Notes: generated from the sequence alone by a model not told the origin. A stretch of 64,000 bases of DNA from Bacillus sp. P14.5 (GCF_003316765.1 NZ_NIJF01000113.1:1-64000); one strand, 5' to 3'; numbered from the stretch's first letter, positions 30,710 to 40,914 are shown. Translations and numbers: made by a program.

Positions 30710-30828
30710 CTGTTTGATTTTTAAAAGTAATGGATTTTCGCTCAAGGATTGTGGCTTTGCGGGGTTGGCGTTGAGCATCCTGTCCTGCTAAGCGCCCTGA
30801 CAGATCCCTACAGGCAAATGTTTTTAAA

Positions 30829-31199
30829 GAAGGCTCTTTTCTAAGAGATTGTTGCTATTTTATCCTCCTCAACATTTTACATAGAACGATTGGAGCGGAA
30901 GGCGTGCGACCTCCTGCGGGACTAGCGGGACAGGTGAGACCCCGCAGGCGAATCCAGTTCCAGCGGCCAGCACCTAGCGGATTACTGTCTCCTTCCTTGC
31001 GATAAGTCATCATCGAATCGCTGTCGCTCTTCGTGATTCCTTTATCTCATTCAGGAGCCCTTAAATCCGTACGGTGCTGAACGGCCGCTTCCGCTTTTTA
31101 TGAAGCCGAGGAGGCTCAACGCCTGCCCCGCGGAGTCGTGCGCCTGGAGCGGAAATCCATTACTCTAAAAACAGCAACAAGCTTTGCGAAAACAGCCTT
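30829..31199 (+). repeat. type 1 element inside type 2 ends, with inserted type 3 sequence
   Basis: The outer ends AAGGCTCTTTTCTAAGAG then ATTGTTGCTATTTT, and AAACAGCAACAAGCTTTGCG then AAAACAGCCTT, are inverted repeats and are those of the type 2 element. Inside is a type 1 element (30888-31160) split by about 150 bases resembling type 3 (CCAGTTCCAGCGGCCAGCAC to GGCCGCTTCCGCTTTTT). A decayed reverse type 1 remnant sits just upstream (30727-30815). No gene is supported in 30673-31596. Confidence 0.85.
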
Positions 31200-31596
31200 A
31201 AAGAAATAAGAGGGCTTTCCTTTTATTCGATTTTCAAAAGCAGCAATAGAAAAGAGCCTTTTGATAAGGATGGCTATCACGTTGATATTAAGGATGCCTT
31301 TTAAATGTATAAGTTTTTTATAAAACCTGAAGCAATTTGAAAATCTAAATAAATTTTTGGTTTTAAGGTTTAAAGGTTTGACGCTCGGGTATATGTTAAG
31401 TAGTACTTACAATTTGTATAACTTTTGTATTCAAAGTTGACAATTTATTTAAAACTATATTCATTTTAGTTATTTTCATGTATAATACATAATAGAGATT
31501 TCTTCTTTAAACTAATTATTAAATGAGAAAGTTAATTAGAGAAAACTCTACATGTGAATAAAAAGTCTTAATAATATAAGGGAGTGTGAATGGTTC

Positions 31597-31992
31597 ATGG
31601 TAACTTTGTTCACTTCACCTAGTTGTACATCCTGCCGGAAGGCGAAAGCTTGGTTAGAAGATCATGAAATTCCATATAAAGAGAGAAATGTATTCTCGGA
31701 ACCATTGAGTATTGACGAGATCAAAGAAATTTTGAGAATGACTGAGGATGGAACAGATGAAATTATCTCTACCCGTTCAAAGACATTCCAAAAATTGAAT
31801 GTTGAACTTGACGCTCTGCCTTTGCAAAACCTTTTCGAATTGATCCAGCAAAATCCTGGTTTGCTCCGCAGACCGATCATCATGGATGAAAAAAGACTTC
31901 AAGTAGGATATAACGAAGACGAAATCCGTCGATTCCTGCCACGAAAAGTGCGTACTTTCCAGTTGCTTGAAGCTCAGCGAATGGTCAACTAA
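31597..31992 (+). CDS. spxA: transcriptional regulator Spx
   Basis: A 131-residue ArsC-fold regulator with the redox CxxC switch at Cys10 and Cys13 (SPSCTSCRK) and the [20 protein letters not shown] core. Spx binds the RNA polymerase alpha C-terminal domain and activates thiol-stress genes; ClpXP degrades it with the adaptor SpxH, which is also encoded in this window (38.2 kb). GGGAGTG precedes the ATG. The upstream gap is AT-rich with several possible -10 boxes but no clear single promoter. Confidence 0.95.
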   Translation: MVTLFTSPSCTSCRKAKAWLEDHEIPYKERNVFSEPLSIDEIKEILRMTEDGTDEIISTRSKTFQKLNVELDALPLQNLFELIQQNPGLLRRPIIMDEKRLQVGYNEDEIRRFLPRKVRTFQLLEAQRMVN

Positions 31993-32007
31993 TATATCTA
32001 TTTATCT

Positions 32008-32040
32008 CCTTCATGCTCATGCATGGAGGTCTTTTTTTTC
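32008..32040 (+). terminator. probable intrinsic terminator of spxA
   Basis: CTCCTTCATGC pairs imperfectly with GCATGGAG, followed by seven T. The rest of the gap to mecA (to about 32400) shows nothing else. Confidence 0.55.
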
Positions 32041-32411
32041 ATCGAGAGTATATAAAGGTTTTAAATGGCCTTCCTAAGGTTATTGATTAACATAAGGAGA
32101 AACTAAAAACTTGAATTCTCAATGGGTATGAGCTAAAATAACCAAAACACTGGATTGTATAGTAGTATTCTCAGTATTGAAAAATAGGCACATTTTTAAT
32201 TCCATTTCTATATGTTTTATCATAAAATAGGAGTACAAGGTATAAACTAATTCAACATTCAATAATCATCACATTCTTTTATGGCAAGCTTTCTTTATAT
32301 TAGAATTGAAAAGCCTCTGCCATTAATGTGAACAGCCTACATCAATTATCAGAGCTAGTGCTCAGGGGTGCAGTCCCTTCACCAACATTGAACAGAAGGG
32401 AGAGGTGTTTG

Positions 32412-33080
32412 ATGGAGATAGAACGTATAAATGATAACACAGTAAAGTTTTACATTTCATATGGCGATATAGAAGAAAGAGGCTTTGACCGAGAAGAAAT
32501 ATGGTACAACAGGGAACGAAGTGAAGAATTATTCTGGGAGATGATGGATGAAGTCCACCAGGAAGAGAACTTCACTATTGAAGGCCCTTTATGGATCCAG
32601 GTACAAGCTCTTGATAAAGGATTGGAAGTACTTGTCACAAGGGCGCAAGTCACCAAGGATGGACAGAAGTTCGAACTGCCTATCCCAGAGGACAAAATCA
32701 AGGACCTCCCTGTGGATGAACGTATAGAAGATTTCCTTGATGAACATTTTCAGCTGAAACAGGATCAAAATGAAGATGAAGGATCTTTGGAATTCACGAT
32801 TAAGTTCAAAGAGTTTGAAGATGTTATCTCTCTATCGAAGAAGATGAGTGTGTCCGATTATGAGCATCTATCCACCAAGTTGTTTTCCTTTGAAGGTACT
32901 TATTACGTTCATATTGAATTTTCTGATGAGTACTTTACAGAAGAAGAAATCGATAATGTGTTAAGCATTATGCTTGAGTATGGAAATGAATCAAGCCTTA
33001 CAGTCCACCGTTTGATTGAGTATGGAACAACAATTATGGATGAGGATGTTTTCAAAACGACTGCTAAACATTTCAGTTGA
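32412..33080 (+). CDS. mecA: adaptor protein MecA
   Basis: A 222-residue MecA: N-terminal substrate-binding domain (MEIERINDNTVKFYISYGDI), acidic linker and C-terminal ClpC-binding domain. It targets ComK and other proteins to ClpCP, so it restrains competence. The start at 32412 follows GGGAGAGGTG; the frame is open to 32328 but lacks a site. Located between spxA and coiA as in B. subtilis. Confidence 0.93.
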   Translation: MEIERINDNTVKFYISYGDIEERGFDREEIWYNRERSEELFWEMMDEVHQEENFTIEGPLWIQVQALDKGLEVLVTRAQVTKDGQKFELPIPEDKIKDLPVDERIEDFLDEHFQLKQDQNEDEGSLEFTIKFKEFEDVISLSKKMSVSDYEHLSTKLFSFEGTYYVHIEFSDEYFTEEEIDNVLSIMLEYGNESSLTVHRLIEYGTTIMDEDVFKTTAKHFS

Positions 33081-33093
33081 ATTATTAATTAAT

Positions 33094-33127
33094 ACGCATT
33101 CTCTTTGGAGAGTGCGTTTATTTTTTG
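33094..33127 (+). terminator. intrinsic terminator of mecA
   Basis: ACGCATTCTC and GAGAGTGCGT pair around TTTG, followed by a T-rich run. Confidence 0.8.
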
Positions 33128-33318
33128 TCATTTCCCATTGTTCCTAAGAGGTTCTCACCACTGTATTATCCAAGTATAGAATAAGTGTATATTCATTAAC
33201 CCTGCTTTTAGAGAATTAGTTTGAAGTCGCATTACAACAACTTTTCATAAAAATGACCACTCTTAAAAAAGGAAATAAGCCTCCAACCTCGAAGAATATA
33301 TTAACAGGAGGTGAACAA

Positions 33319-34433
33319 ATGCTGACCGCATTAGACAAAAATCTGCAGTGGACTACATTAATCCGCCTTTCAGATCAAGAGGTCGCAGATTTAAAAGGGT
33401 GCAAGTTCTATTGCCCCGAATGCCATTCCCCCGTAATCATTAAAGCGGGCGAAATCAAAATCCCCCATTTTGCACACCTTTCAGGGACGGACTGTGGAGG
33501 CAGCACTGAGCCGGAAACATCCATTCATATGAAAGGAAAAAACTTCTATTCCAACATTTTTCTTCTCTTATTTCCACAGTTTCATTAGAACAGTACCTGC
33601 CCTCTATTCAACAGAGGCCAGATGTCTATATCTCGTTGAAGGACAAAAGCTATGCTGTCGAATTTCAATGTGCGGCTATCAGCAGCGATGATTTTCTTGT
33701 CAGGACAAAAGGCTATCAGAATAAAGGCATTGAACCAGTCTGGATCTTAGGCAGCAGGATTAACATGAAAGGAGCAGGTCCGCGAATTTCCTTACCCCAT
33801 TGGCAGCAGCAATTCATCCGCTATAGTCCCCATGCAGGTTACTGGATCTCATATTTAGATGCTGATAAAGAAAGTATGCTCTTTTATTACAACCTTACAT
33901 CTCTTTCCGCCAGACTATTCACTTCTGAAGTAATCATTCTTCCCCTTACTTCCGTCCTATTTCCATTTCAACTCCCTTTTAAAAACAAGAAAAATTTGCA
34001 ATTCGAAGTTTACCGAAACTCAAATGATACCTGGATCAAAAATAAATTGATGTATAACAGCGGGGTAAATGACCGGTTCTTAAAAGCTCTTTATTTAAAC
34101 AGGGACCATCTATTGAGCATACCGGACTTCATAGGTGTTCCGACAGAACATACGCTGCTTTTTATAAGCCACCCGATCGAATGGCAGTATTACGTTTGGA
34201 ATGATGGGTTTAGAAAGAAATCAAAGGGTTCCATAGTTAGATTTTGGGAGTTGTACAACTTTTTTCTAAGGAGAATGAGCTCGGGGTTTATCCGCTGCAG
34301 AAGTCTTCCGCTTGTTAGAGAAGAAATGAAAGTGGAGGCACTGAAAGAATACTTAATGATTCTAGTTAAAAGAGGCATAATAAAAGAAATCAGGAACGAA
34401 GAATATTATGTGACAGGAACACATACTAAATAA
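33319..34433 (+). pseudogene. coiA: competence protein CoiA, frameshifted
   Basis: The first frame (MLTALDKNLQWTTLIRLSD) carries the CoiA zinc-type cluster FYCPECHSP and HFAHLSG and stops at 33588. The second frame runs to 34433 and includes VEFQCAAISSDDFLVRTKGY, the nuclease-like core. One extra A in the six-A run at 33537-33542 joins them as HMKGKKLLFQHFSS, giving about 371 residues. CoiA helps recombination of incoming single-stranded DNA during transformation. AGGAGGTG precedes ATG 33319. If the frameshift is real, transformation should be impaired. Confidence 0.85.
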
Positions 34434-34564
34434 AGTTAAAAGTTTTTTTAAGGCAAGGAATTGATTTCTTATCGAAATCATCCATTTCTTGCAGGATTTT
34501 CTTTTTTGATAGAGAATGTAAGAAGAAAGGATTAATTCGAATAGCGAAAGAATGGAGGATACAT

Positions 34565-36382
34565 ATGACAAATGAAACAGCTGTAAAGAGTCTTCCTAAC
34601 CGTAAGGATATCAAGGAAGAACTGACTTGGAGACTTGAAGATATTTTTGCTGATGATAAAGTATGGGAAAAAGAATTTAAAGAGGTACAAGAAATGATAA
34701 AAGGGGCAGGGGATTATAAAGGTACACTTTCTGAAAGTGCCGGTCACCTTTATAAAGCTCTGAAATTCCAGGATGAAATATCCGAGAGAATGGGGAGACT
34801 GTACGCCTATTCCCACATGAGATACGACCAGGATACGACTAATTCCTATTATCAAGGGCTCGATGACAGAGCAAAAAGCTTATATACTCAGCTTTCCAGT
34901 TCATTTGCTTTTCTGGTGCCTGAAATCCTGGCAATTGATGAAGACAGGCTGAACAGCTTCCTGGAAGAAAACAAAGAGCTTCACCTGTACAGGCATGCTC
35001 TTGAAGAAATTAATCTTCAGCGCCCTCACATTTTATCTGCCGAACAAGAGGCGCTTCTTGCCCAGGCATCCGAAGTACTGGGTGCCTCAGCGAATACATT
35101 CGGAATGTTGAATAATGCTGATATGGAATTTCCAACAATCACTGATGAAAATGGAGAAGAAGTCGAGATCACGCATGGCCGATATATTCGTTTTCTTGAG
35201 AGCGATGACCGCCGGGTAAGGGAAGAGGCATTCAAGGCTGTCTATAAAACCTATGGAAAATTCCAGAATACATTTTCAAGTACATTAAGCGGTACAGTAA
35301 AAAAAGATAATTTCAGCGCAGAAGTAAGAAACTATGATTCTGCCCGACATGCTGCACTGTCTGCTAATAATATCCCGGAAACGGTTTATGAAAATCTCGT
35401 CAAAACCGTTAATGATAACCTGCACCTGCTTCACCGTTATATCAAATTGCGGAAAAAAGTATTGGGACTGGAAAAGCTTCACATGTATGACTTGTACACT
35501 CCGCTGGTTAAAGAAGTGAAAATGGATATCCCGTACGAAGAAGCCAAAGATATGATTCTTAATGGCCTTACTCCGCTTGGTGAAGAATATATGAACGTCT
35601 TGAAAGAGGGCTTTGAGAACCGCTGGGTAGACGTCTTAGAGAACAAAGGAAAGAGAAGCGGTGCCTATTCGTCGGGAACATATGGTACGAATCCTTATAT
35701 CCTTATGAACTGGCAGGACAATGTCAATAACTTGTTCACACTTGCGCATGAGTTCGGACATAGTGTTCACAGTTATTACACGAGGAAGGCGCAGCCTTAT
35801 CCATACGGCAATTATTCAATCTTTGTTGCTGAGGTGGCCTCTACTTGTAATGAAGCGCTATTAAATAATTATTTAGTGAATAATATTGATGATGAGAAAA
35901 AGCGTTTGTATCTTCTTAATCACTATTTGGAAGGATTCAGAGGTACTGTATTCCGTCAGACAATGTTTGCTGAATTCGAACACATCATTCATAAGAAGGC
36001 ACAAGAAGGCGAAGCGTTGACTGCAGAAATGCTTTCAAAGGAATACTATGAATTGAATAAGAAGTACTTTGGGGAAGAAGACATTGAAATCGACGAAGAA
36101 ATCGGTCTTGAATGGGCACGGATTCCACACTTCTATTACAATTATTATGTGTATCAGTATGCGACAGGCTTCAGTGCAGCAACAGCATTAAGCAAGCAAA
36201 TCCTGGAAGAAGGACAGCCGGCAGTTGAAAGATACATTGAATTCCTTAAGTCCGGAAGTTCTGACTATCCGATCGAAGTACTGAAAAAAGCTGGGGTTGA
36301 CATGACTGTTTCACAGCCAATCGAAGAAGCGATGAAGGTTTTTGAAGAAAACCTGAATGAAATGGAAAAGTTGCTTTCTTAA
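34565..36382 (+). CDS. pepF: oligoendopeptidase F
   Basis: A 605-residue M3-family zinc peptidase with the catalytic HEFGH near residue 397 and GAYSSGTYGTNPYILMNWQ just upstream, both characteristic of PepF. It cleaves oligopeptides in the cytosol and would process peptides brought in by Opp. GGAGG lies before the ATG. The composite repeat begins about 30 bases after its stop. Confidence 0.93.
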   Translation: MTNETAVKSLPNRKDIKEELTWRLEDIFADDKVWEKEFKEVQEMIKGAGDYKGTLSESAGHLYKALKFQDEISERMGRLYAYSHMRYDQDTTNSYYQGLDDRAKSLYTQLSSSFAFLVPEILAIDEDRLNSFLEENKELHLYRHALEEINLQRPHILSAEQEALLAQASEVLGASANTFGMLNNADMEFPTITDENGEEVEITHGRYIRFLESDDRRVREEAFKAVYKTYGKFQNTFSSTLSGTVKKDNFSAEVRNYDSARHAALSANNIPETVYENLVKTVNDNLHLLHRYIKLRKKVLGLEKLHMYDLYTPLVKEVKMDIPYEEAKDMILNGLTPLGEEYMNVLKEGFENRWVDVLENKGKRSGAYSSGTYGTNPYILMNWQDNVNNLFTLAHEFGHSVHSYYTRKAQPYPYGNYSIFVAEVASTCNEALLNNYLVNNIDDEKKRLYLLNHYLEGFRGTVFRQTMFAEFEHIIHKKAQEGEALTAEMLSKEYYELNKKYFGEEDIEIDEEIGLEWARIPHFYYNYYVYQYATGFSAATALSKQILEEGQPAVERYIEFLKSGSSDYPIEVLKKAGVDMTVSQPIEEAMKVFEENLNEMEKLLS

Positions 36383-36410
36383 TCTGTGATCAAAATACAA
36401 GAGAAAAATT

Positions 36411-36772
36411 AGGAGGCTGGGACAAAAGTAGAAAACTAATTGATGCAAGTAGAAATCATCAAAAATAAAACCGCATGAGATCAAGGTTATATACTTGATC
36501 TCATGCGGTTCATTTTTGTTAGTAGGCTCTCACCTTAAAGATGTTATTTTTTAGATTAGGTTATCCGCCAGTTCCTGATCGTAGGCGGATTGGAGCGGAA
36601 GGTGTGCGACCTCCTGCGGGACTAGCGGGACAGGTGAGACCCCGCAGGCAAAGCCGAGGAGGCTCAGCGCCCGCCCCGCGGAGTCGTGCACCTGGAGCGG
36701 AAATCCTTTCTTTATACTCAGACACATTCTTTTGAAAAGAGCTTTTTATAAGGTTTTGTCCCAGCCTCTTTT
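36411..36772 (+). repeat. composite repeat with GAGGCTGGGACAAAA ends (direct copy)
   Basis: The ends AGGAGGCTGGGACAAAAG and TTTTGTCCCAGCCTCTTTT are inverted repeats. A hairpin (ACCGCATGAGATCAAG with CTTGATCTCATGCGGT, about 36467-36510) lies near the left end and a type 1 element (36587-36706) inside type-2-like flanks follows. Order and orientation are the mirror image of the copy at 18957-19320. Confidence 0.85.
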
Positions 36773-36889
36773 GCCTTTTCCCTTATGGTACAAGGGAATT
36801 CAAAGTGGAATATATCATGACATGGAAATGCAGAAATTCTCAAGGGTAGATTCATAAAAGTTTAACCTATCCTCTATTTCCAGCTGCAG

Positions 36890-37066
36890 TCAAAATCCTC
36901 TGAATCTCTTTCGATTATTAAGAAATTGCATAAGAAGAAGGAGCGAAATAAAGAGCAGTGGAGACGTTAGATAAATGGGGTAAAGAAACATCAGCCCAAA
37001 AATATTAAGAATGAAGGAAAGTAGTATAAACGAAATAAGAAGAATTAATTTCAGATTAGGACTCAT
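36890..37066 (-). CDS. small membrane protein (YizD position)
   Basis: A 58-residue protein, MSPNLKLILLISFILLSF at the start, with two hydrophobic segments and a basic tail NNRKRFRGF. AAAGGAGG precedes the ATG at 8-10 bases. It occupies the place of B. subtilis yizD, between pepF and the RoxS-yjbH region. Function unknown; membrane location inferred. Confidence 0.7.
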   Translation of the reverse strand: MSPNLKLILLISFILLSFILNIFGLMFLYPIYLTSPLLFISLLLLMQFLNNRKRFRGF

Positions 37067-37460
37067 AGATAAGAGCCTCCTTTTAAGAGTATCAATAAAT
37101 TATATGAGAAACTTTGCTGAAAATACATGCTGTCTCCACTATATGATTTTTAAAGCTTGTTTCCATACCTATGAAGGTGAGGGATATTTTAAGAATACTG
37201 ACACTGACTTCCATTTGGATTCTTTTATTTTTTCTTAGCAGGATATCCAAAGTAATTATGAAAGTTTTAAAAAATTTATAGTGAAGAGCGGCGAAGTTGA
37301 AGCGAGGCAACTAAATATCTGCTATTTTCTTAGAATATCACTTTGATAAATAAAGCAAAAGCTGACTCTAAAAGGAAAAAAATCAACTTTATGCTTTACA
37401 ATACTTATCCTTTAGCTTTCCGAAAATTAAGGATAAGTCGACTAAATTGTTTTTTAGAGA

Positions 37461-37825
37461 GCATATTGTCCTAAGGAACTACGATATTTAAAGATCTATA
37501 TACTTACTGAACATTATTGTTAGATCTAGTATCATTTGAGACCCTCACTTATAATGATGGTTCTATTATAGAGTAAGGTTTATTCGCGAATAGCGTTCTT
37601 TTTCTCAACGTTGATTGGAGTGGAAGGTGCGCGACCTCCTGCGGGACTAGCGGGACAGGTGAGATCCCGCAGGCAAAGCCCAGGAGGCTCAACGCCCGCC
37701 CCGCGGAGTCGTGCACCTGGAACGGAAATCAACACTTTTTCATAAAACCTGATGTGAAAAGGCAGAATCGCTCTTTAGTGAGCCATTCTGCCTTTTGTTT
37801 TCTTCTGAACTTTTCAGTGGCTTCG
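37461..37825 (+). repeat. dispersed repeat with terminator-like hairpin, copy B (contains type 1 element)
   Basis: This matches 3408-3680 in TACTTACTGAAC, GATGGTTCTATTATA and AACGTTGATTG, and contains a complete type 1 element (37613-37730). It ends in the hairpin AGGCAGAATCG with ATTCTGCCT and T-run (37757-37796). Confidence 0.8.
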
Positions 37826-37862
37826 TTAAAGCAGAGCAGCTTAAAGAAACAATTTGACAATA

Positions 37863-37915
37863 TTGTGAAATAATAAACAAACAACTTGCACATACAAGTT
37901 GTCCCATGCTATATT
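37863..37915 (+). promoter_or_regulatory. RoxS promoter with Rex-like operator
   Basis: TTGCAC (37886-37891), 18 bases, TATATT (37910-37915), with TGC before the -10 as an extended element. Upstream at 37863-37880, TTGTGAAATAATAAACAA resembles the Rex palindrome (TTGTGAA...TTCACAA). Rex senses NADH/NAD, and in B. subtilis it represses roxS. Confidence 0.75.
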
Positions 37916-37921
37916 AAATAC

Positions 37922-38034
37922 AAGAAGTTGATCACAACAAACATATACCCCTTTGTTTGACCGTGAAAAATTTCTCCCATCCCCTTTGTTTGTATAAGAA
38001 AACCCGTTATCTCAGGATAACGGGTTTTCTTTTT
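37922..38034 (+). ncRNA. roxS: RoxS (RsaE-family) small regulatory RNA
   Basis: A transcript of about 110 bases is bounded by the promoter above and a strong terminator (AAAACCCGTTATC with GATAACGGGTTTT, 37998-38034). It has no ORF but contains C-rich single-stranded motifs TTTCTCCCATCCCC and CCCCTTTGTTTG (twice), the seed type of RsaE/RoxS, which pairs with ribosome sites of central-metabolism mRNAs. The location next to yjbH and the yizD-type gene is that of roxS in B. subtilis. The 5' end is inferred from the promoter. Confidence 0.88.
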
Positions 38035-38180
38035 ATTCTTATTTCAATATATCTTCTGCGAAGGCTGTTTCGGATAAATTACTGCTTGCAGATAAATCTC
38101 AAGTACAGGACCCTCTTTTATTTCTAGCTTCCCAGAAGATTTTGATAAGAGGCTATATGAAATTTTCCTGGTGATTTCAA

Positions 38181-39047
38181 TCAGGAAGAGAGGTACCGCC
38201 AGAACGTTCCGTGTTTGGCTGTGACTTTCTCAACTTTCTTTTGCAGAATCCACCTCTTCATATCTTTTTCAACTTGAAGCATACTCATGTCATACACGAC
38301 TGAAATTTCTTTGGTAGCGACCATCTGGTAGTACTCTAAAAAATGTTCCAATGGCGGCAGGGGTTGAGGTTCCGGCCTGATTGAAAGCATCTCTTCCAAT
38401 ATTTGAACATACACTTCGAAGGGATACATTCCGGTCACTTTGATTCCTTCATCTTCAATGTTTTCGTTAAAAAAGACCATTGTTGGTATTTCTTCAACAT
38501 CCATTTCAGCGGTTATTTTTAAATCACATTGAAAAGCTTTAGAAGCTGATTCGGAATGGATATCGCTTTGAAATTCCTTTAAGTCAAGCTTGCTGTTAGA
38601 GGCAATATCGGTAAGAACTTCAAGGTTGGATACGTTTTGCTTTCCGAGAAAAAGAGTCTCCTGCAGTTTTCTGAAAAAACGGGTTCCTGCATGCCTGCCT
38701 TGCAATTCTGCAGCTTTAATGGCAATCGAAGCCAGATATGGAGAATCAATCGGATTTTCATACCAAAGGTTTCCGTCGCAGGACATACCCGATCGGCTTG
38801 CGGTCTTTTCCCACTGGCTTGCGATGTTTTCTTGTTTCTTTTTATTAGACAAATTCAGGGAGGTTAATTTTCCGCTTAGAACATTTTTAATCCTGAAATA
38901 TTGTCCATATTGAATCTGCAGCTTCTTTAGAATCGGTTCCAATGCCCAGCATTCAGGGCACAGAGGGTCGATGAACATATATATTTCTAAAGGCTTCTTG
39001 TCTGGCTTGCACCTTTGAAGGTTTGTGTTATTAATCATGCTGCTCAA
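38181..39047 (-). CDS. spxH: ClpXP adaptor SpxH (YjbH)
   Basis: A 288-residue DsbA-like thioredoxin-fold protein with Cys30-Pro-Glu-Cys33 in FIDPLCPECWALEP. In Bacillus, YjbH/SpxH delivers Spx to ClpXP and so keeps the thiol-stress regulon low. The called start is TTG at 39047 behind AAGGTGAAG; ATG 39038 is an alternative. It overlaps the end of the trHb gene by four bases, so the two are coupled, as in B. subtilis. Confidence 0.9.
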   Translation of the reverse strand: MSSMINNTNLQRCKPDKKPLEIYMFIDPLCPECWALEPILKKLQIQYGQYFRIKNVLSGKLTSLNLSNKKKQENIASQWEKTASRSGMSCDGNLWYENPIDSPYLASIAIKAAELQGRHAGTRFFRKLQETLFLGKQNVSNLEVLTDIASNSKLDLKEFQSDIHSESASKAFQCDLKITAEMDVEEIPTMVFFNENIEDEGIKVTGMYPFEVYVQILEEMLSIRPEPQPLPPLEHFLEYYQMVATKEISVVYDMSMLQVEKDMKRWILQKKVEKVTAKHGTFWRYLSS

Positions 39048-39442
39048 TCTTCTTCACCTTGTGTCCCGTCTGGCGAGTTGACCATATGCCTGGCAGTCAG
39101 CACAAGCCTGGAAAAGAATTCTTCTCGGAATTGACCCTCAAGACCGGTTTCGTCCATGGCTTCACTCATACACTTCAACCATGCTTTTGCCCTTGTTGGT
39201 GTTATCTCAAAAGGTAAATGTCTGGCGCGCATCATTGGATGGCCGTGTTCCTCAGTATATAAAGGCGGTCCGCCCAAATACTGGGTTAGGAACTGCTTTT
39301 GTTTTCTGGCGGTTTCAGACAGGTCATTAGGAAATATAGGGACTAAATCAGGATGGTTCCCCACTCTTGCATAAAAAGCATCTACAAGCATTGAGAGCTT
39401 TTCTTCGCCAATTGTTTCATACGGCGTCTTATGTTTCTCCAT
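39044..39442 (-). CDS. yjbI: truncated hemoglobin (group II, YjbI-like)
   Basis: A 132-residue trHb. It begins MEKHKTPYETIGEEKLSMLV, and has the proximal histidine region EEHGHPMMRARHLPFEITP and the RAKAWLKCM G-helix with tryptophan. It binds haem and probably O2, NO or peroxides. Start 39442 has AAAAAGGAG upstream; a longer frame to 39520 has none. It heads the yjbI-spxH operon, linking haem and redox chemistry to Spx proteolysis. Confidence 0.9.
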   Translation of the reverse strand: MEKHKTPYETIGEEKLSMLVDAFYARVGNHPDLVPIFPNDLSETARKQKQFLTQYLGGPPLYTEEHGHPMMRARHLPFEITPTRAKAWLKCMSEAMDETGLEGQFREEFFSRLVLTARHMVNSPDGTQGEED

Positions 39443-39657
39443 AAGTAGACTCCTTTTTGCATTGATTGTTTGTTTTATTTTAGCAATCGCCGAAAAATAT
39501 CTCAAACAAATAGCATTCATAAGACTCGATTTCAGTTAGTATCTGCCAATAGAGGTGGAAAATTCGGCCGGTTGGACGTTTTTAATCTGAGATTAGTTTG
39601 AAATTTGCACATAAAAAAAACTCACATCGCCTGTGAGCAGATTGAGAATAAATTTTT

Positions 39658-40308
39658 TTAAGAATAATACTGTTGAGACACTTTTTGTACATACTGGATC
39701 GTTTCTTTAAATGGAGGAATCCCATTATATTTATCTACGTTTCCAGGACCGGCATTATAAGCGGCCAGTGCCATTTCAAGGTTGCCATTATATTTGTCCA
39801 TCATTTGACGAAGGTATTTGGTGCCTGCAAAAACGTTCTGTTCCGGGTCAAATACATCTGTGACACCAAGCCCGCGGGCGGTGGCAGGCATAAGCTGCAT
39901 TAAACCGGAAGCTCCTGCATGGCTGACAGCGTTGGGATTGAAATTTGATTCCTGCTTGATGACAGATGAGATCAAATTAACAGGCAGATTGTATTTTTCA
40001 GCTGCCCTGCTGATAATTTGCTGTATCGAATGATCAGGAGCATTGTTTGCCGAAACGGAAGAGGCATTAGTGACATAAGAAGCTGCGCTTTTACTCACAA
40101 GACTGTTCCCATTATGAAGCAGCGGAATCATCTGGCTGACTGAACCAAGTTTTGAAAGCTGAGGCTGATTGGAACCGCTGGCAAGGGTTTCGGTGAGCAT
40201 TTGCTGAAACAGAGAAGAGCCGGTTTGAGTTACTGACTGATCACTTCTGGAATTTAGTCCCTGCAAAGCTTGCAGCTCGATCATTGTTTTTAACACTTGC
40301 ACATTCAT
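39658..40308 (-). CDS. cwlQ: lytic transglycosylase, SLT domain (YjbJ/CwlQ-like)
   Basis: A 216-residue protein: a Ser/Asn-rich N-terminal half of low complexity, then a C-terminal SLT domain (about 100-216) with catalytic glutamate in IKQESNFNPNAVS and conserved GLMQLMPATA and ALAAYNAGPGNV. It should cleave peptidoglycan glycan strands. No classical signal peptide is visible. ATG 40308 was chosen; a GTG one codon upstream is possible. A short hairpin-free gap separates it from yjbI. Confidence 0.87.
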   Translation of the reverse strand: MNVQVLKTMIELQALQGLNSRSDQSVTQTGSSLFQQMLTETLASGSNQPQLSKLGSVSQMIPLLHNGNSLVSKSAASYVTNASSVSANNAPDHSIQQIISRAAEKYNLPVNLISSVIKQESNFNPNAVSHAGASGLMQLMPATARGLGVTDVFDPEQNVFAGTKYLRQMMDKYNGNLEMALAAYNAGPGNVDKYNGIPPFKETIQYVQKVSQQYYS

Positions 40309-40335
40309 CACTATGTGTCTCCTTTATAAGAACTA

Positions 40336-40914
40336 TCAATATGGATTTACAGATTTAAGAAATCTTTTAATTTTATTATCGGCTTGTCGAATAGGAATGT
40401 TCATGGTTTTAAGAAAATCCAGGAATTTTTCTTGTCCTGATTCTCTATCTTTCACTTCATATTCTAACTCAAAATCTTCATTGTTTAAATAAAAACTATG
40501 ATCGAGTACCATTAATCCATCTTTATACCTGGACTCTGCCCTGTTGGTTGAGAGGGTTCCTAAGTGATGGAAGGTTTTTGCAGCTGCCCCCAATTTATTC
40601 AGAGCTGATTCAACTTCTCCCGGTGGTAGAGAACCTTCCGCCAGCATCGTCCTGCAATCCTCCTCCGTAACAGCCTGGTTTGTTTCCAGCAATCCTTCCT
40701 GAGCAGGCTGTTTCAAAGTTAACTCGAATTTGCCATTCTTTTCTCTAATACGGAGAGCACACTGCTTCTCTCTCAAATCATTGGCAGGTGTATCAAAATA
40801 ATGATTTTTTTGCAGGGCGAAATCGTGATCATTGAAGGAAAAATATTCTTTAATATTGTTGAATTCACCTTGAGTGAGCATGTTTTTAAATTCTATCTCG
40901 AGTTCTTCGGGCAT
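40336..40914 (-). CDS. yjbK: CYTH domain protein (YjbK-like)
   Basis: A 192-residue triphosphate-tunnel metalloenzyme. The ExExK signature is at the N-terminus (EELEIEFK) and further tunnel residues occur in CALRIREKNGKFELTLKQP. Such proteins hydrolyse inorganic or organic triphosphates; the substrate here is unknown. Start 40914 (MPEELEIEFK) follows GGAAGAG. Divergent from yjbL across a long palindrome. Confidence 0.87.
   Translation of the reverse strand: MPEELEIEFKNMLTQGEFNNIKEYFSFNDHDFALQKNHYFDTPANDLREKQCALRIREKNGKFELTLKQPAQEGLLETNQAVTEEDCRTMLAEGSLPPGEVESALNKLGAAAKTFHHLGTLSTNRAESRYKDGLMVLDHSFYLNNEDFELEYEVKDRESGQEKFLDFLKTMNIPIRQADNKIKRFLKSVNPY

Noticed and set aside
31380-31596. A specific PerR or YodB operator upstream of spxA
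   Set aside because: TACTTACAATTTGTA is suggestive, but neither consensus fits well enough to call.
37011-37238. 75-residue plus-strand gene between pepF and roxS
   Set aside because: It lacks a ribosome site and overlaps, on the other strand, the better supported 58-residue membrane protein gene.
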